Below are positions 47,024 through 58,056 of a stretch of DNA of 64,000 nt, one piece after another. The stretch is from Acinetobacter brisouisimilis (lineage in GTDB: Bacteria > Pseudomonadota > Gammaproteobacteria > Pseudomonadales > Moraxellaceae), in contig NZ_KB851218.1 of assembly GCF_000368265.1 (NCBI RefSeq), forward strand, positions 124,001 through 188,000, written 5' to 3'. The position numbers and the translations under genes were made by a program. Below the pieces are notes generated by a model. The model worked only from the letters and a program-made list of their open reading frames with translations. It searched no databases and was not told the origin of the DNA. Each line of letters opens with the position of its first letter. Positions within the stretch are counted from its first letter, which is position 1.

Positions 47024-47047
47024 AAAGCCCTGAACATACAGGGCTTT
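47024..47047 (-). terminator. intrinsic terminator of uvrC-pgsA
   Basis: Perfect 9-bp stem AAAGCCCTG/CAGGGCTTT with a 6-base loop; on the minus strand it runs into TTTTTTG, a few bases past the pgsA stop. Confidence 0.85.
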
Positions 47048-47052
47048 GGCTC

Positions 47053-47652
47053 TCAAGGCTGTTTTAAATACGGCCACGCCGCCTTGAGGTAAATAAACAT
47101 CGACCAAAGTGTCAAAATCACGGCGGTATACAACAGGATATAAGCAAAGGTATCGAGTGGCTGCCAGTTCAGCAAGAACACACTAATCGCGATCATTTGA
47201 AAAGCTGTTTTGTATTTACCAACGGTGGACACTGCAACACTGGTACGCGCACCAAGTTCAGCCATCCACTCACGCAGTGCAGAAACTGTAATTTCACGTG
47301 AAATAATCACAATCCCCGCAAATGCCATAATAATGGTCGGTTTCCACTGTACCAAGACTACCAACGCTGCTGCCACCATCAACTTATCCGCAACAGGGTC
47401 AAGGAAACGTCCAAATGCCGAGGTCTGATTTAAAGCACGCGCTAAATAACCATCAAACCAGTCAGTAACTGCTGCTAAGACAAAAATGGAAGTCAGCAGA
47501 ATGTGGCGCGAGAAGCTCCCTGTATGTCCTTCGACACCAATTGCAGGAGGCCAGTAAGCCACAAGTAAAAATACGGGAATGAGCACAATTCGTGCAATGG
47601 TGAGAATATTTGGAATATTCAGGATTCGCCCTGTTGTCATAGCCACCGCCAA
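47053..47652 (-). CDS. pgsA: CDP-diacylglycerol-glycerol-3-phosphate 3-phosphatidyltransferase
   Basis: A 199-residue inner-membrane enzyme that makes phosphatidylglycerol phosphate, the committed step to phosphatidylglycerol and cardiolipin. The CDP-alcohol phosphotransferase motif DG-x2-AR-x8-G-x3-D-x3-D is complete in the stretch DGYLARALNQTSAFGRFLDP. About four or five hydrophobic segments are seen. The start is uncertain: a TTG at 47652 has AAGGG five bases upstream, while an ATG at 47640 (MTTGRILNIP) lacks a well-placed site. It follows uvrC, the same order as in enterobacteria. Confidence 0.93.
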   Translation of the reverse strand: MAVAMTTGRILNIPNILTIARIVLIPVFLLVAYWPPAIGVEGHTGSFSRHILLTSIFVLAAVTDWFDGYLARALNQTSAFGRFLDPVADKLMVAAALVVLVQWKPTIIMAFAGIVIISREITVSALREWMAELGARTSVAVSTVGKYKTAFQMIAISVFLLNWQPLDTFAYILLYTAVILTLWSMFIYLKAAWPYLKQP

Positions 47653-47821
47653 TATAGCCCTTGCAAAGTCCGCATAGAGTGATTTTTAAACGTATTTTTG
47701 ACTGATCAATACAGTCACACTTTATACGAAATGCACAGATGTGTCGACTATAAAGCCGATACAGCAAGGCAAAAGATTCATCGACCAAACCCTATCCTCA
47801 ATAACAGCAAATTCATGCCCA

Positions 47822-49639
47822 TCACTCATGCAGTACCTGATAAATCGTGCGTGCCATGATCTCTCCAAGTCCAGGAACCAGTGTCAGTTCTTTTTCCGAG
47901 GCTTTCAGCACCCCTTGTATCCCACCAAAATGCGTCAACAAATCACGGCGGCGCTTAGGTCCAAGCCCCGGAATCACTTCTAAGACAGAACCTGCCCGGC
48001 GTTTATCACGTTTGGCGCGGTGCTTGGTAATCGCAAAACGGTGTGCTTCGTCACGTACCTGCTGGATCAAATGCAATGCTTTATGATCTTCTGCCAGCTG
48101 GATTTTACGTCCATCGGTAAAGTGTAAAGTTTCCAGTCCCGGTTTACGTCCTTCGCCTTTGGACACACCAAGCATAAATGCTTCCAGTCCCAAGTCTTGC
48201 ATGACCTGCATCGCCATGTGCAACTGACCTTTACCACCATCAATCAAGAGTAAGTCAGGCAAAGGCGCTTTTTTATAACGGCGGGTCAAAGCTTGGCGCA
48301 TGGCAGCATAGTCATCTCCTGCCTGAATATCTTCAATTGCAAACTGGCGGTAGTCGCGTTTACGTGCTCCACCCTGATCGAACACCACACAGGAGGCAAT
48401 GGTGGCTTCGCCCATGGTATGACTAATATCAAAACATTCAATACGGTCGATTGGGCGCTCTAAAATCTGCTCTAACTGATAAAAACGCTCGTGTAATTCC
48501 TGATGCTGATTCAGTTGTCCCTGAATCGCATGTTGCACATTCATTTGTGCCAGTTCCAACCACTCGGCACGAGTTTCCCGTACATTCGGCTTAATCTGAA
48601 TTTTTTTCTGGAACTGCTGGCTAAGTGCCTGCTCCAGCTCACCACGATCAGGCAGATCCGTATTCACAATCAATTCCTGTGGAATTTCATCGGCAACCTG
48701 AAAGTAAAAATTGGCTATAAAATCACTGAGCATTTGCCCGAGGTCATCACTCAGCATATCGGGGAAATAGCTTTTCCCTCCGAGCATCCGTCCATTGCGT
48801 ACATACATGATCTGTACGCAGATCACGCCTGCCTGCTGCGCAATCGCCAGAATATCGGCTTCGCCCTTGATTTTATACACGGCTTGCTGCACTGAAACTT
48901 CACGCAGCAATGCCAATCGGTCACGATAAAACACGGCTTTTTCAAATTCTAACTGTGCGGCCGCTGCTTCCATATTTTGAATCAGTTCTTGATTTAATTC
49001 TTTCGTGTCACCCTGCAAAAAGCGAATCGAGTTTTGCACATCTTGTGCATAATCTTCAGGAGAAATCAGTCCGACACACGGCGCGGTACAACGTTTAATT
49101 TGATACTGCAAACAAGGGCGTTTGCGCTGAGAAAAATAACTGTTTTCACACTGCCGCACATTAAACAATTTTTGCAAAATCAATAAAGTGTCGCGTGCAG
49201 CATAAGCACTCGGATAAGGCCCAAAAAATTTACCAATCTGATGTTTGCCCTTGCCGCGTCCACTGGCAATCCGTGGATAAGGCTGATCGGCTGAAATAAA
49301 AATATAAACATAGGATTTATCGTCCCGCAGCATGATGTTATACGGCGGGCGATGTAGCTTAATCAGGTTTTGTTCAAGCAATAATGCCTCGGTTTCAGAG
49401 CGCACCACCAGCGTTTCAATATCATAAATGCGTGCAACCAAAGCCTGAGTTTTCGGATGTTCAATGGTTTTGACAAAGTAACTCGACACCCGATTTTTCA
49501 GATTTTTAGCTTTGCCCACGTAGAGCAACTCGCCGTCCTTGCCTAGCATTTTATAAACCCCTGGCAATTGGGTCATTTTGGCAAGCAGTTGCTCAATGTG
49601 TTCGCGGGCGTTTGGGTTCACGGCTGGCTCAGCAATCAA
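47822..49639 (-). CDS. uvrC: excinuclease ABC subunit C
   Basis: A 605-residue endonuclease of nucleotide excision repair that makes both cuts around a lesion held by UvrB. The GIY-YIG nuclease is at the N-terminus ([20 protein letters not shown], about 25-45), followed by the UVR domain that binds UvrB ([20 protein letters not shown], about 210-230), the RNase H-like second nuclease with Asp residues in [10 protein letters not shown] and [11 protein letters not shown], and a C-terminal helix-hairpin-helix pair ([14 protein letters not shown] and [10 protein letters not shown]). Length and domains are complete. It is followed 170 bases on by pgsA. Confidence 0.96.
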   Translation of the reverse strand: MIAEPAVNPNAREHIEQLLAKMTQLPGVYKMLGKDGELLYVGKAKNLKNRVSSYFVKTIEHPKTQALVARIYDIETLVVRSETEALLLEQNLIKLHRPPYNIMLRDDKSYVYIFISADQPYPRIASGRGKGKHQIGKFFGPYPSAYAARDTLLILQKLFNVRQCENSYFSQRKRPCLQYQIKRCTAPCVGLISPEDYAQDVQNSIRFLQGDTKELNQELIQNMEAAAAQLEFEKAVFYRDRLALLREVSVQQAVYKIKGEADILAIAQQAGVICVQIMYVRNGRMLGGKSYFPDMLSDDLGQMLSDFIANFYFQVADEIPQELIVNTDLPDRGELEQALSQQFQKKIQIKPNVRETRAEWLELAQMNVQHAIQGQLNQHQELHERFYQLEQILERPIDRIECFDISHTMGEATIASCVVFDQGGARKRDYRQFAIEDIQAGDDYAAMRQALTRRYKKAPLPDLLLIDGGKGQLHMAMQVMQDLGLEAFMLGVSKGEGRKPGLETLHFTDGRKIQLAEDHKALHLIQQVRDEAHRFAITKHRAKRDKRRAGSVLEVIPGLGPKRRRDLLTHFGGIQGVLKASEKELTLVPGLGEIMARTIYQVLHE

Positions 49640-49694
49640 AACAGTTATGACAGTATGTAGCGCCTGAACCCGCAGATTTCAAGAATAAAATGAT

Positions 49695-50279
49695 TTAACG
49701 TGCTGCTGCATTACAACTCGCAAGCTCTCGTGAACCACTGTGCCACTCTGCACCTGCCGAATTGCTATAGCTACTGATACGCCCGACTTTCGCTGCCAAA
49801 TTACGGCAAGAATCAATAGATAAATCATTGCCCCAAGGACCAGACATACTACATTCGTGCCCATTGCAATCCCAAACAACAGGTGCACCACCTGAAATTT
49901 GAGTTTGAACTTTACCCCGATAATGACTTGCAGCATACCATACAGTTTCGCCACGGTTGCTTGGGCGACTGGCTGCCTGATTACACTGATTCAAAGCAGG
50001 TGAACCCGCTGACCACATGCGTCCCGCCGAGTTTCCATAATAACGTAGCTCACCCACTTGTGCCGCCAAATTCTGACAAGACTCTAGCGATAAATCATTG
50101 CCCCAAGGACCAGACATTTGACATTCACGACCATTACAGTTCCATGTCACGCCTGCACCGCCTGAAATGCGGATATTCACATTACCGCGATGCTCTGAAC
50201 CCGCAAACCATGTGGTAGCATGTCCCAGCACACTCAGCCCCAATGCCCCCAATAAAACCGCAAGTTGTTTGGTTTTCAT
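49695..50279 (-). CDS. secreted two-repeat cysteine-rich protein, unknown function
   Basis: A 194-residue exported protein. The signal peptide is MKTKQLAVLLGALGLSVLGH followed by a cleavage site near ALA-type A21. The mature part is two copies of an 80-90-residue module: W[FY]A.S.[HY]RG, V.WxCNGxECxMSGPWGNDLS, ..SC.NLAA.VG and [YS]NSAG..W..GS. Each copy has four Cys (CNG, EC, SC and a final C), so two disulfides per module are likely. I do not recognise the fold. Start ATG 50279 is chosen over one 18 bases earlier because of its GGA and signal peptide. No partner genes suggest a role. Confidence 0.8.
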   Translation of the reverse strand: MKTKQLAVLLGALGLSVLGHATTWFAGSEHRGNVNIRISGGAGVTWNCNGRECQMSGPWGNDLSLESCQNLAAQVGELRYYGNSAGRMWSAGSPALNQCNQAASRPSNRGETVWYAASHYRGKVQTQISGGAPVVWDCNGHECSMSGPWGNDLSIDSCRNLAAKVGRISSYSNSAGAEWHSGSRELASCNAAAR

Positions 50280-50375
50280 TTGTATTTTTCCTACCATTGT
50301 TTTTTGATGAATTTATTCCAATTTTATGGAATATTTATTTTTAGACAATGAAAAATAATATTTTTTATGCATAAA

Positions 50376-50399
50376 AAAACGCCCATTATTGGGCGTTTT
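50376..50399 (-). terminator. intrinsic terminator of lpxO
   Basis: Perfect 10-bp stem AAAACGCCCA/TGGGCGTTTT with a 4-base loop; on the minus strand it ends in TTTTTTTAT, just past the lpxO stop. Confidence 0.9.
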
Positions 50400-50412
50400 A
50401 AATCACATTTTT

Positions 50413-51330
50413 TTATTTAAACACGTACGGACGAATAAAGATCAGGAAGAAAATACCGAGCATCAGTACCCATTTTAAAACGTAGTACAACTGACGATTG
50501 GTTTTTTTCAACGCTTTGGCTTTTAAACGAATCTGATACACATAAGCAAAGGCTTTATTTAATCCGCCTGTTTGATCATTTGTATCATTCGGTGAGCTTG
50601 CCGCAGTCATGACATTTTTACCAAACCAGTGGTTAAATTTTTCCATCAAACGGCTTTTGAGGGGGCGTTCAACATCGGCAAAAAAGATGATGCGGTTCTG
50701 CTCTGTGCTATTTTCAGCATAGTGAATATAAGTTTCATCAAATACGACGCTTTGCCCATCACGCCAAGAATACCGTTGCCCATCGACATCAATAAAACAA
50801 CGATCATCATTCGGAGTCATTAAACCTAAATGGTAACGCAATGAACCAGCATAAGGGTCACGGTGACGAACCAGACGGCTGTTTGGCGCGAGTTCAGTAA
50901 ACATTGCAGCTTTAATGCTCGGCAGTGTTTTCAACAAAGCTGTGGTTTTTGGGCAAAGCTCTGCTGCTGAAGGATGTGCAGAATCATACCATTTTAGATA
51001 AAAACGCTTCCAACCTGTTTTAAAAAAAGAGTTAAAGCCTAAATCATTATAGGTATCTGCTGCTTTAATGCCGCCACGCGAATACAGTGCTTTGGCTTCA
51101 TCACGAATCATTTCCCAGTTTTCATCGAGGACTTTCAGATCTTTAAAGTATTGCGTTTCGATATACGGCTGATTGGGTACTTTCGAAAAGGCATACATTA
51201 AAAAATTAATCGGTGCGAGCAAGGTTGAATGGTCAAAAAACTGACGATAAAACGAATGACGCACTTTGCCGCGATATTGGATATACAGTGCTGATATCAC
51301 AAAAATCGCTAAAATAATCCATTTAATCAT
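50413..51330 (-). CDS. lpxO: lipid A 2-hydroxylase LpxO-like dioxygenase
   Basis: A 305-residue aspartyl/asparaginyl beta-hydroxylase family protein, an Fe(II)- and 2-oxoglutarate-dependent dioxygenase. In Acinetobacter and Salmonella LpxO hydroxylates the secondary acyl chain of lipid A. The iron facial ligands lie in the HRDPYAGSLRYHLGL segment (HxD) and the distal His in YIHYAENSTEQNRIIFF, together with the Arg that holds 2-oxoglutarate. A hydrophobic N-terminal helix (IKWIILAIFVISALYI) and a C-terminal hydrophobic stretch (YVLKWVLMLGIFFLIFI) anchor it in the inner membrane. Lipid A hydroxylation is the best guess; the peptide hydroxylases of this fold are less likely. Confidence 0.88.
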   Translation of the reverse strand: MIKWIILAIFVISALYIQYRGKVRHSFYRQFFDHSTLLAPINFLMYAFSKVPNQPYIETQYFKDLKVLDENWEMIRDEAKALYSRGGIKAADTYNDLGFNSFFKTGWKRFYLKWYDSAHPSAAELCPKTTALLKTLPSIKAAMFTELAPNSRLVRHRDPYAGSLRYHLGLMTPNDDRCFIDVDGQRYSWRDGQSVVFDETYIHYAENSTEQNRIIFFADVERPLKSRLMEKFNHWFGKNVMTAASSPNDTNDQTGGLNKAFAYVYQIRLKAKALKKTNRQLYYVLKWVLMLGIFFLIFIRPYVFK

Positions 51331-52042
51331 AGTATTACTCAGAATTAATCAATGATTCGATCAGCCTAAAAAAAGCAACTGATTATCATGTTGTGAAATT
51401 TTACCAAAAAAATAAAAACTTACTAGAGAAAAGGCTATTCTTAGAGGAATGTTTAAAAATAATTCTAACTTTGATTTTTATAAATTCAGGCAAAATAATT
51501 TTCGTTGATTATTGGGTAGATTGATCAATCACGCAATGATTATGCTTCTTTCATAACGATTTATACCAACATATTCTTGGTTATTGTTGAATAATACTTC
51601 TTTACGTGACTTAAGTGTGCAGCCCTAAACACCCATCGGAATTTGCTTGTCGGTATTTTCTGGTGAGTCGTGTATTCAAATGAAAGCGCTGTGCAATTTT
51701 GTATGCACCCTCCTTGTAGGAGGTTTATAGAATTGACTCAAATGACAAAAAATACATTTTTATAAATTTTTCCAAATTCCCAGACGATATTTTTCAAGCA
51801 CATGATTTACATCATGATAAATTCTAGAAACCTGTATTTCAGGTATGGATATCCAACAAAAAAACTGCCCAGTTCGCTTTTGATGCAAAAAATCAGTGAC
51901 CATTGCGTCACGGCTTGATACAACTCCAAGCATATTTTTTGTTTAGAGTTATCGTAAGATGAAAAGCACTCCAGATGCGTGCTTTGCACCATAACCCAAT
52001 AACATCAACGTACAAGTCCTCCAAAATAAAGGAGATCAGGGC
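51331..52042. other. 712-base control region upstream of fadBA
   Basis: Long AT-rich gap without a supported gene. It holds a perfect 12-base palindrome GATTGATCAATC (51519-51530), a small CCTCC/GGAGG hairpin at 51709-51723, and a good ribosome site GGAG (52031-52034) just before fadB. The fadBA promoter must be here. No PsrA-like or FadR-like box stands out by eye. Confidence 0.45.
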
Positions 52043-54196
52043 ATGATCCACGCTGGCAATGCCATTACCGTCCAAATGCTACAGGACGGAATTGCAGAAT
52101 TCCGCTTTGACTTACTCGGTGAGTCGGTTAATAAATTCAATAAAGCCACCATTGATGACTTCCAAGCCGCAATTGCTGCGGTACAGGCGCATCCTGAAAT
52201 TCAAGGCTTAGTGGTAACCTCTGCCAAATCGACATTTATTGTCGGTGCAGACATTACTGAATTTGGGGAAAATTTTGCTCAAGGTGAGCAAGTAATTCAG
52301 GACTGGCTGGTAAGCATTCATCAAGTGTTTAACAGCTTCGAAGATTTGAATATCCCGAAAGTGGTTGCCATTAATGGCATGGCTTTGGGTGGCGGTTTTG
52401 AAATGTGTCTGGTGTGTGACTACCGCGTGATGGCACAATCGGCACAAGTTGGCTTACCTGAAATCAAACTTGGTCTCTTCCCTGGCTTTGGTGGCACAGT
52501 TCGTTTAAGCCGTATCATCGGGATTGACAATGCGGTTGAATGGATCGCTATGGCTGTCCCTAAAAAACCGGATGCTGCACTCAAAGATGGTGCAGTTGAT
52601 GCTGTAGTTGCCGATGACAAAGTCGTTGTCGCCGCGATTGATTTGGTGAAACAAGCGATTGCTGGACGTCTGGACTGGAAAGCCAAACGTCAGGAAAAAC
52701 TTGATCCAGTCAAACTCAATCAAATTGAACAAATGATGGCATTTACCACCGCCAAAGCTGCGGTGCTGTCTAAAGCCAACCCTGCCCAGTACCCAGCACC
52801 AAAACTGATGCTGGACTCACTACAAGCAGGTGCAACACTCACTCGTGATGAAGCCGTCAAAATCGAAGCGCAAGGCTTTGCCAAAGCTGCGGTGACGCCA
52901 CAGGCAGAAGCCTTGATTGGTTTATTCATCAATGATCAGGTTGTGAAAAAAGCCTCGAAAAAACATGAGAAAGGTGCACATCCGATCAACCAAGCTGCAG
53001 TTTTAGGTGCAGGGATCATGGGTGGTGGTATTGCCTATCAGGCTGCAAGTAAAGGCACGCCAATTATTATGAAAGACATTGGCAATCCACAACTCGCATT
53101 GGGAATGTCTGAAGCCAACAAATTACTCACCAAACAAGTCGAACGTGGCAAATTAACTGCGGCAAAAATGGGCGAAACCCTGACCCGTATCCGTCCATCT
53201 TTAAGCTATGACGAATTTAAAGAAGTCGACATCATTATTGAAGCCGTGACTGAAAATCCAAAAGTCAAAGAAATGGTTCTTGCCGATGCCGAAAGCAAAG
53301 TGCGTGACAACACCATTCTTGCATCCAACACATCGACTATTTCCATTACCCGTTTGGCCAAAGCGCTAAAACGCCCTGAAAATTTTGTCGGCATGCACTT
53401 CTTTAACCCTGTGCATATGATGCCACTGGTAGAAGTAATTCGTGGCGAACACACCTCTGAAGAAGCGATTGCAACGACAGTTGTGTTGGCTCAGAAAATG
53501 GGTAAAACCCCGATTGTCGTCAATGACTGTCCAGGCTTCTTGGTTAACCGCGTTCTGTTCCCTTACTTCGGTGCATTCGATCTGTTGCTTAAAGACGGTG
53601 CAGACTTCCAGCAAATCGACAAAGTCATGGAAAAATTTGGCTGGCCGATGGGCCCTGCTTACCTCATGGACGTGGTCGGTATTGATACAGGCGTACACGG
53701 AGCTGAGGTCATGGCGGAAGGTTTCCCTGACCGTATGAAACCAGACTTCAAAGGTTCAATCGAAACTTTATATGAAGCAAAACGCCTCGGTCAGAAAAAT
53801 GATGTCGGTTTCTACAAATACGAACTCGACAAGAAAGGCAAAAAAGCCAAAATAGTTGATGCGACAACCTATGAGCTGATCGCCGCTGTGGTCACAGGTG
53901 AGAAACGCGAGTTTGACCCTCAGGAAATCATTGACCGTATGATGTTGGCGCTATGCAATGAAACGGTTCGTTGCCTAGAAGACAAAATTGTTGCTACACC
54001 ACATGAAGCAGACATGGCGATGATCATGGGTATTGGTTTCCCTGCCTTCCGTGGTGGACCATGCCGTTATATCGACCAGACTGGCGTCGCTGAATACGTA
54101 GCACTGTGCAACACCTATGCACATTTGGGCAAAGCCTATGAAGCACCGCAATTGCTGCGTGACATGGCTGAAAACAACAAGAAATTTTACGGTTAA
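52043..54196 (+). CDS. fadB: fatty acid oxidation complex alpha subunit
   Basis: A 717-residue multifunctional enzyme of beta-oxidation. The N-terminal crotonase domain gives enoyl-CoA hydratase and isomerase activity ([16 protein letters not shown] and [18 protein letters not shown], with the oxyanion-hole Gly and the catalytic Glu residues). The C-terminal half is 3-hydroxyacyl-CoA dehydrogenase: NAD-binding [12 protein letters not shown] at about 327-338, then [14 protein letters not shown] and [14 protein letters not shown]. The ATG has GGAG upstream. It is followed 12 bases later by fadA, forming the alpha2-beta2 complex operon. The length matches E. coli FadB (729). Confidence 0.97.
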   Translation: MIHAGNAITVQMLQDGIAEFRFDLLGESVNKFNKATIDDFQAAIAAVQAHPEIQGLVVTSAKSTFIVGADITEFGENFAQGEQVIQDWLVSIHQVFNSFEDLNIPKVVAINGMALGGGFEMCLVCDYRVMAQSAQVGLPEIKLGLFPGFGGTVRLSRIIGIDNAVEWIAMAVPKKPDAALKDGAVDAVVADDKVVVAAIDLVKQAIAGRLDWKAKRQEKLDPVKLNQIEQMMAFTTAKAAVLSKANPAQYPAPKLMLDSLQAGATLTRDEAVKIEAQGFAKAAVTPQAEALIGLFINDQVVKKASKKHEKGAHPINQAAVLGAGIMGGGIAYQAASKGTPIIMKDIGNPQLALGMSEANKLLTKQVERGKLTAAKMGETLTRIRPSLSYDEFKEVDIIIEAVTENPKVKEMVLADAESKVRDNTILASNTSTISITRLAKALKRPENFVGMHFFNPVHMMPLVEVIRGEHTSEEAIATTVVLAQKMGKTPIVVNDCPGFLVNRVLFPYFGAFDLLLKDGADFQQIDKVMEKFGWPMGPAYLMDVVGIDTGVHGAEVMAEGFPDRMKPDFKGSIETLYEAKRLGQKNDVGFYKYELDKKGKKAKIVDATTYELIAAVVTGEKREFDPQEIIDRMMLALCNETVRCLEDKIVATPHEADMAMIMGIGFPAFRGGPCRYIDQTGVAEYVALCNTYAHLGKAYEAPQLLRDMAENNKKFYG

Positions 54197-54208
54197 GGAG
54201 CAGCGTGA

Positions 54209-55381
<1,173 letters not shown>

Positions 55382-55395
55382 TTTAAGCTTGAAAG

Positions 55396-55422
55396 AAAAT
55401 CCCCGCTCAGTGCGGGGATTTT
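55396..55422 (+). terminator. intrinsic terminator of fadBA
   Basis: Perfect 11-bp stem AAAATCCCCGC/GCGGGGATTTT with a 5-base loop and a T-run of six. It ends one base short of the convergent gene at 55423. Confidence 0.9.
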
Positions 55423-55899
55423 TTAATATAATAAGTTTGGGTTTTTTCTTAACTCATTCATGACTACAGGATCTATCCTAAAGACTTTTTTATTCTCCTC
55501 GGTTTTGAGTGTATTAATAATAAATTTCATATTCTCTAACCAAACCACATTCGGATTGGTTGCATTTAATGCCTTCTCAGTTTTTTGCTCACTCATAAAC
55601 AATGACAATATATATTTTTCATCATAGTTGAGGGACTTCAACTGATCCTTCAACTGTTGGCTTTGCTTGATTTGCTTTCTTTCTTCCTTTACTAACTGAA
55701 TTTTATCTTGAAAAACCTCAAGCAAAATAAAAGATAAGCTGACTAAAGCTAACAGAATCAATATAGTTCTGTATTCACTTAAAATAAAATTTGATAAATT
55801 TTGATCTACTTGAGGAATATTTGCAGTAATAAACAAAAGAATCAAGAAAATAAAAAACACATAATTATATTTTCCTAAATTAAGCTTAGCTTTATCCAT
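55423..55899 (-). CDS. small membrane protein, possibly SieB-like
   Basis: A 158-residue protein with two N-terminal membrane helices: VFFIFLILLFITAN (about 14-27) and YRTILILLALVSLSFILLEV (about 43-62). A soluble, Lys/Glu-rich C-terminal part follows, with the segment LNYDEKYILSLFMSEQKTE and a C-terminal NELRKNPNLLY. The layout (two helices, then an LxxDEKxIL helix and a closing LRKNPxLL) resembles phage superinfection-exclusion protein B; this is a weak, by-eye likeness. The gene is distinctly AT-rich compared with fadA and the GNAT gene beside it, suggesting recent acquisition. The function is unknown. Confidence 0.6.
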   Translation of the reverse strand: MDKAKLNLGKYNYVFFIFLILLFITANIPQVDQNLSNFILSEYRTILILLALVSLSFILLEVFQDKIQLVKEERKQIKQSQQLKDQLKSLNYDEKYILSLFMSEQKTEKALNATNPNVVWLENMKFIINTLKTEENKKVFRIDPVVMNELRKNPNLLY

Positions 55900-56016
55900 A
55901 ATTATCCCCTTAATCCGAATTCTTAGCTAAATATTTTATCTTATGATCAAAAAAATCTTATGTATGAAATCTTATCTTTTAAATAATTAACATTCTATCA
56001 GCCAATTTATCTATAT

Positions 56017-56520
56017 TTATATATTCTTCACCAAATGCAACAGCCGAATATCCTCAAATAACGGCTGCCCCACATTCGCATCAATTGGATAATCTTCAGT
56101 TTCACCTGTCAGCACATAACCCCGACGCAAATAAAACTCGATTAACTCGGTACGACAAGACAGCACCGACATTTTAAAACCTGTAACCGCAAAATTTGCC
56201 TGCGCAAAATCTTCTGCAAACTGCAACACTTGTTTACCCAACCCTTGATTTTGCCACTGTGGATGTGTAGTCAACATACCAATATAGGCCTGATCTTTAT
56301 GTTTCTGCACATGCACACAGGCAATCAGTGCAGCAGCATCAAACCACAACAGGATTTTAGAGTCAGCAATAAATAAATCCTGAAGCTGTTGAGTAGAGAT
56401 CCGATCTCCTTCAACTACATCGGCTTCTGATGTCCAACCACGCATATCTTGTGAGCGGTAAGATAGATTTACCAGCTCAACAATGTCTGGAATATGCTGT
56501 TGTGTTGCTTGTATAAACAT
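56017..56520 (-). CDS. GNAT family N-acetyltransferase
   Basis: A 167-residue acetyl-CoA-dependent transferase of the GNAT fold. The acetyl-CoA-binding motif A, with the Q-x2-G-x-G/A pattern, is seen in TTHPQWQNQGLGKQVLQFA (about 88-106), and the C-terminal segment ELIEFYLRRGYVLTGETED contains the typical FYxxxGF-like pattern. The substrate cannot be deduced. It is a single gene near the TDT transporter on the same strand, with 40 bases between, so the two could be co-transcribed. Confidence 0.9.
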   Translation of the reverse strand: MFIQATQQHIPDIVELVNLSYRSQDMRGWTSEADVVEGDRISTQQLQDLFIADSKILLWFDAAALIACVHVQKHKDQAYIGMLTTHPQWQNQGLGKQVLQFAEDFAQANFAVTGFKMSVLSCRTELIEFYLRRGYVLTGETEDYPIDANVGQPLFEDIRLLHLVKNI

Positions 56521-56559
56521 GATCAGTTCTGGTTTCTTGTATTTTATTTCAGCATTAGA

Positions 56560-57654
56560 TCATGCTTTTTCAAGCATTGACATTAAACATGGTGAAAAAA
56601 ACAATGAACCCCGATAAACGCCTTGTATAGTTTTTACCATCACCATTGCCCATAACAGCACAATACATCCTGCAAAGCTGAAACCGATATAGAGCAAAGC
56701 CTGACTCTGGATTTGCTGGGCAAGATTTAAAATCGCCAGATCAAACACACCCAGAGGAAAAGTCAGACCCCACCATCCCAGATTAAAGCTCAACGCTGTA
56801 CGGCTATGTTTATAGATCGTAAACAATGCGATAGCGAACCACCACAACCCAAAGCCCAGCAAAATAAAACTGATCCAAATGCCAGCATAATGCATCAAAT
56901 TGCCGAGTTCGACCAAATGACAAGCTACCAAAATACGAGGAGCTTGCTGTCCCAACAGCAGCAATGCCAGCGCACCTGTACCAATAGGTCCCAATGCCAG
57001 ACAAACAGACATTGCCATTTGTGCTTCAGGTAGACGATGCAATGCCAAACGCAGCAATAAAATCGTTAATACTGCAAATGCGGGTAAAACTGACATTCCC
57101 CATAAAACATAGCAGCCAAAGAGTAAATTCATTGCAGCTGGACTGGCAGGCAAATGTGCGAGCAGAACACCTCCAGAGCTTGCCACCACTTCTGCCGTCA
57201 CAATGGGTAATAACCAAATCGCCGTCATGGTTTTTAACTGATGCTGCTGATACACAAACATCAGCATAGGTACACCCACCGCCACAGTCACCGCCAAGAT
57301 GACATCGACGCCCCATAAGAACTCAGCCAAGTCCAAATGTTGCGGCATGAATTTAACCAGACCATTAATAATGGTTGCCAATCCCATGGGAATCGCACCA
57401 AAGAAAAACGCCATACTTGAATGTTGAAAAATCTGTTTGGCTTCATGAAAATAAAAAAGCCAACGTAAGCTATACAACACGACAAATAAGATAAACAGCA
57501 CAATATTTGCCAACCACAATATACGCGCCAATTCCTCACAAAATGCTGTCATCAGTGGAGATTCACTCAAGAGTAGCGCGACGACTCCGGTTCCCATATT
57601 GACCGTAAACCAGTTCGGGGTGAAATGTCGAATCAACTGTTGTGGCTGTTGCAT
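56560..57654 (-). CDS. TDT (tellurite-resistance/dicarboxylate) family transporter
   Basis: A 364-residue inner-membrane protein with about ten helices, of the TDT superfamily that includes TehA, Mae1 and sulfite exporters of the Ssu1 type. The opening HFTPNWFTVNMGTGVVALLL is a family hallmark. Helices are separated by short loops, and a further conserved part is PIGTGALALLLLGQQAPRIL. I use the ATG at 57654 (MQQPQQLIRH), which has AGGA upstream; the frame extends 15 codons further. The transported ion (sulfite, tellurite or dicarboxylate) is not determined. The first part of the frame diverges from 58057. Confidence 0.87.
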   Translation of the reverse strand: MQQPQQLIRHFTPNWFTVNMGTGVVALLLSESPLMTAFCEELARILWLANIVLFILFVVLYSLRWLFYFHEAKQIFQHSSMAFFFGAIPMGLATIINGLVKFMPQHLDLAEFLWGVDVILAVTVAVGVPMLMFVYQQHQLKTMTAIWLLPIVTAEVVASSGGVLLAHLPASPAAMNLLFGCYVLWGMSVLPAFAVLTILLLRLALHRLPEAQMAMSVCLALGPIGTGALALLLLGQQAPRILVACHLVELGNLMHYAGIWISFILLGFGLWWFAIALFTIYKHSRTALSFNLGWWGLTFPLGVFDLAILNLAQQIQSQALLYIGFSFAGCIVLLWAMVMVKTIQGVYRGSLFFSPCLMSMLEKA

Positions 57655-58056
57655 CACAAACATCCTATGAGTATTTGTGATCATCTTAAAACAAACCAAT
57701 TATCAATAAAATTGATTTATTTTTATTTAAAAAATAAGATTTATAGATATAAGATACACAAATCAAGCGTTCTACAAAACCATAACATCTGAATAAAAAT
57801 CGAAGCTGTTGATCAATCTATATATTTATTCATCCATCGACTATCTCAAGGCTTTCAATTTTCTGCTTAAAGCTCTCATGTCTACACACCCATGGATCTG
57901 CCTTTTTCACTGGAGGGAAATCTACGACCTTGCTGATAAAAATAAATATCGTTCTTTTATGGTTATCGCTTAAATATCAGCAGGCTGTTATGGCACAGCT
58001 TTTCATTCCCCGATCTAAGCTTTACTATGCAAAGTCTATTTATCAGAGAATCGAAT
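57655..58056. other. 402-base divergent intergenic stretch
   Basis: AT-rich spacer holding the divergent promoters of the TDT gene and the DsbA-like gene. No ORF that I can support; the frames at 57930-58148 and 58027 overlap the true start and are shadows. I see no strong operator. Confidence 0.4.

Noticed and set aside
46858-47067. 69-codon plus-strand frame before pgsA
   Set aside because: No ribosome site and it overlaps the pgsA terminator and stop.
49819-50117. 29-base exact direct repeat, possible CRISPR or mobile repeat
   Set aside because: Only two copies, 270 bases apart and in frame inside one gene; it is the internal duplication of the two-module protein.
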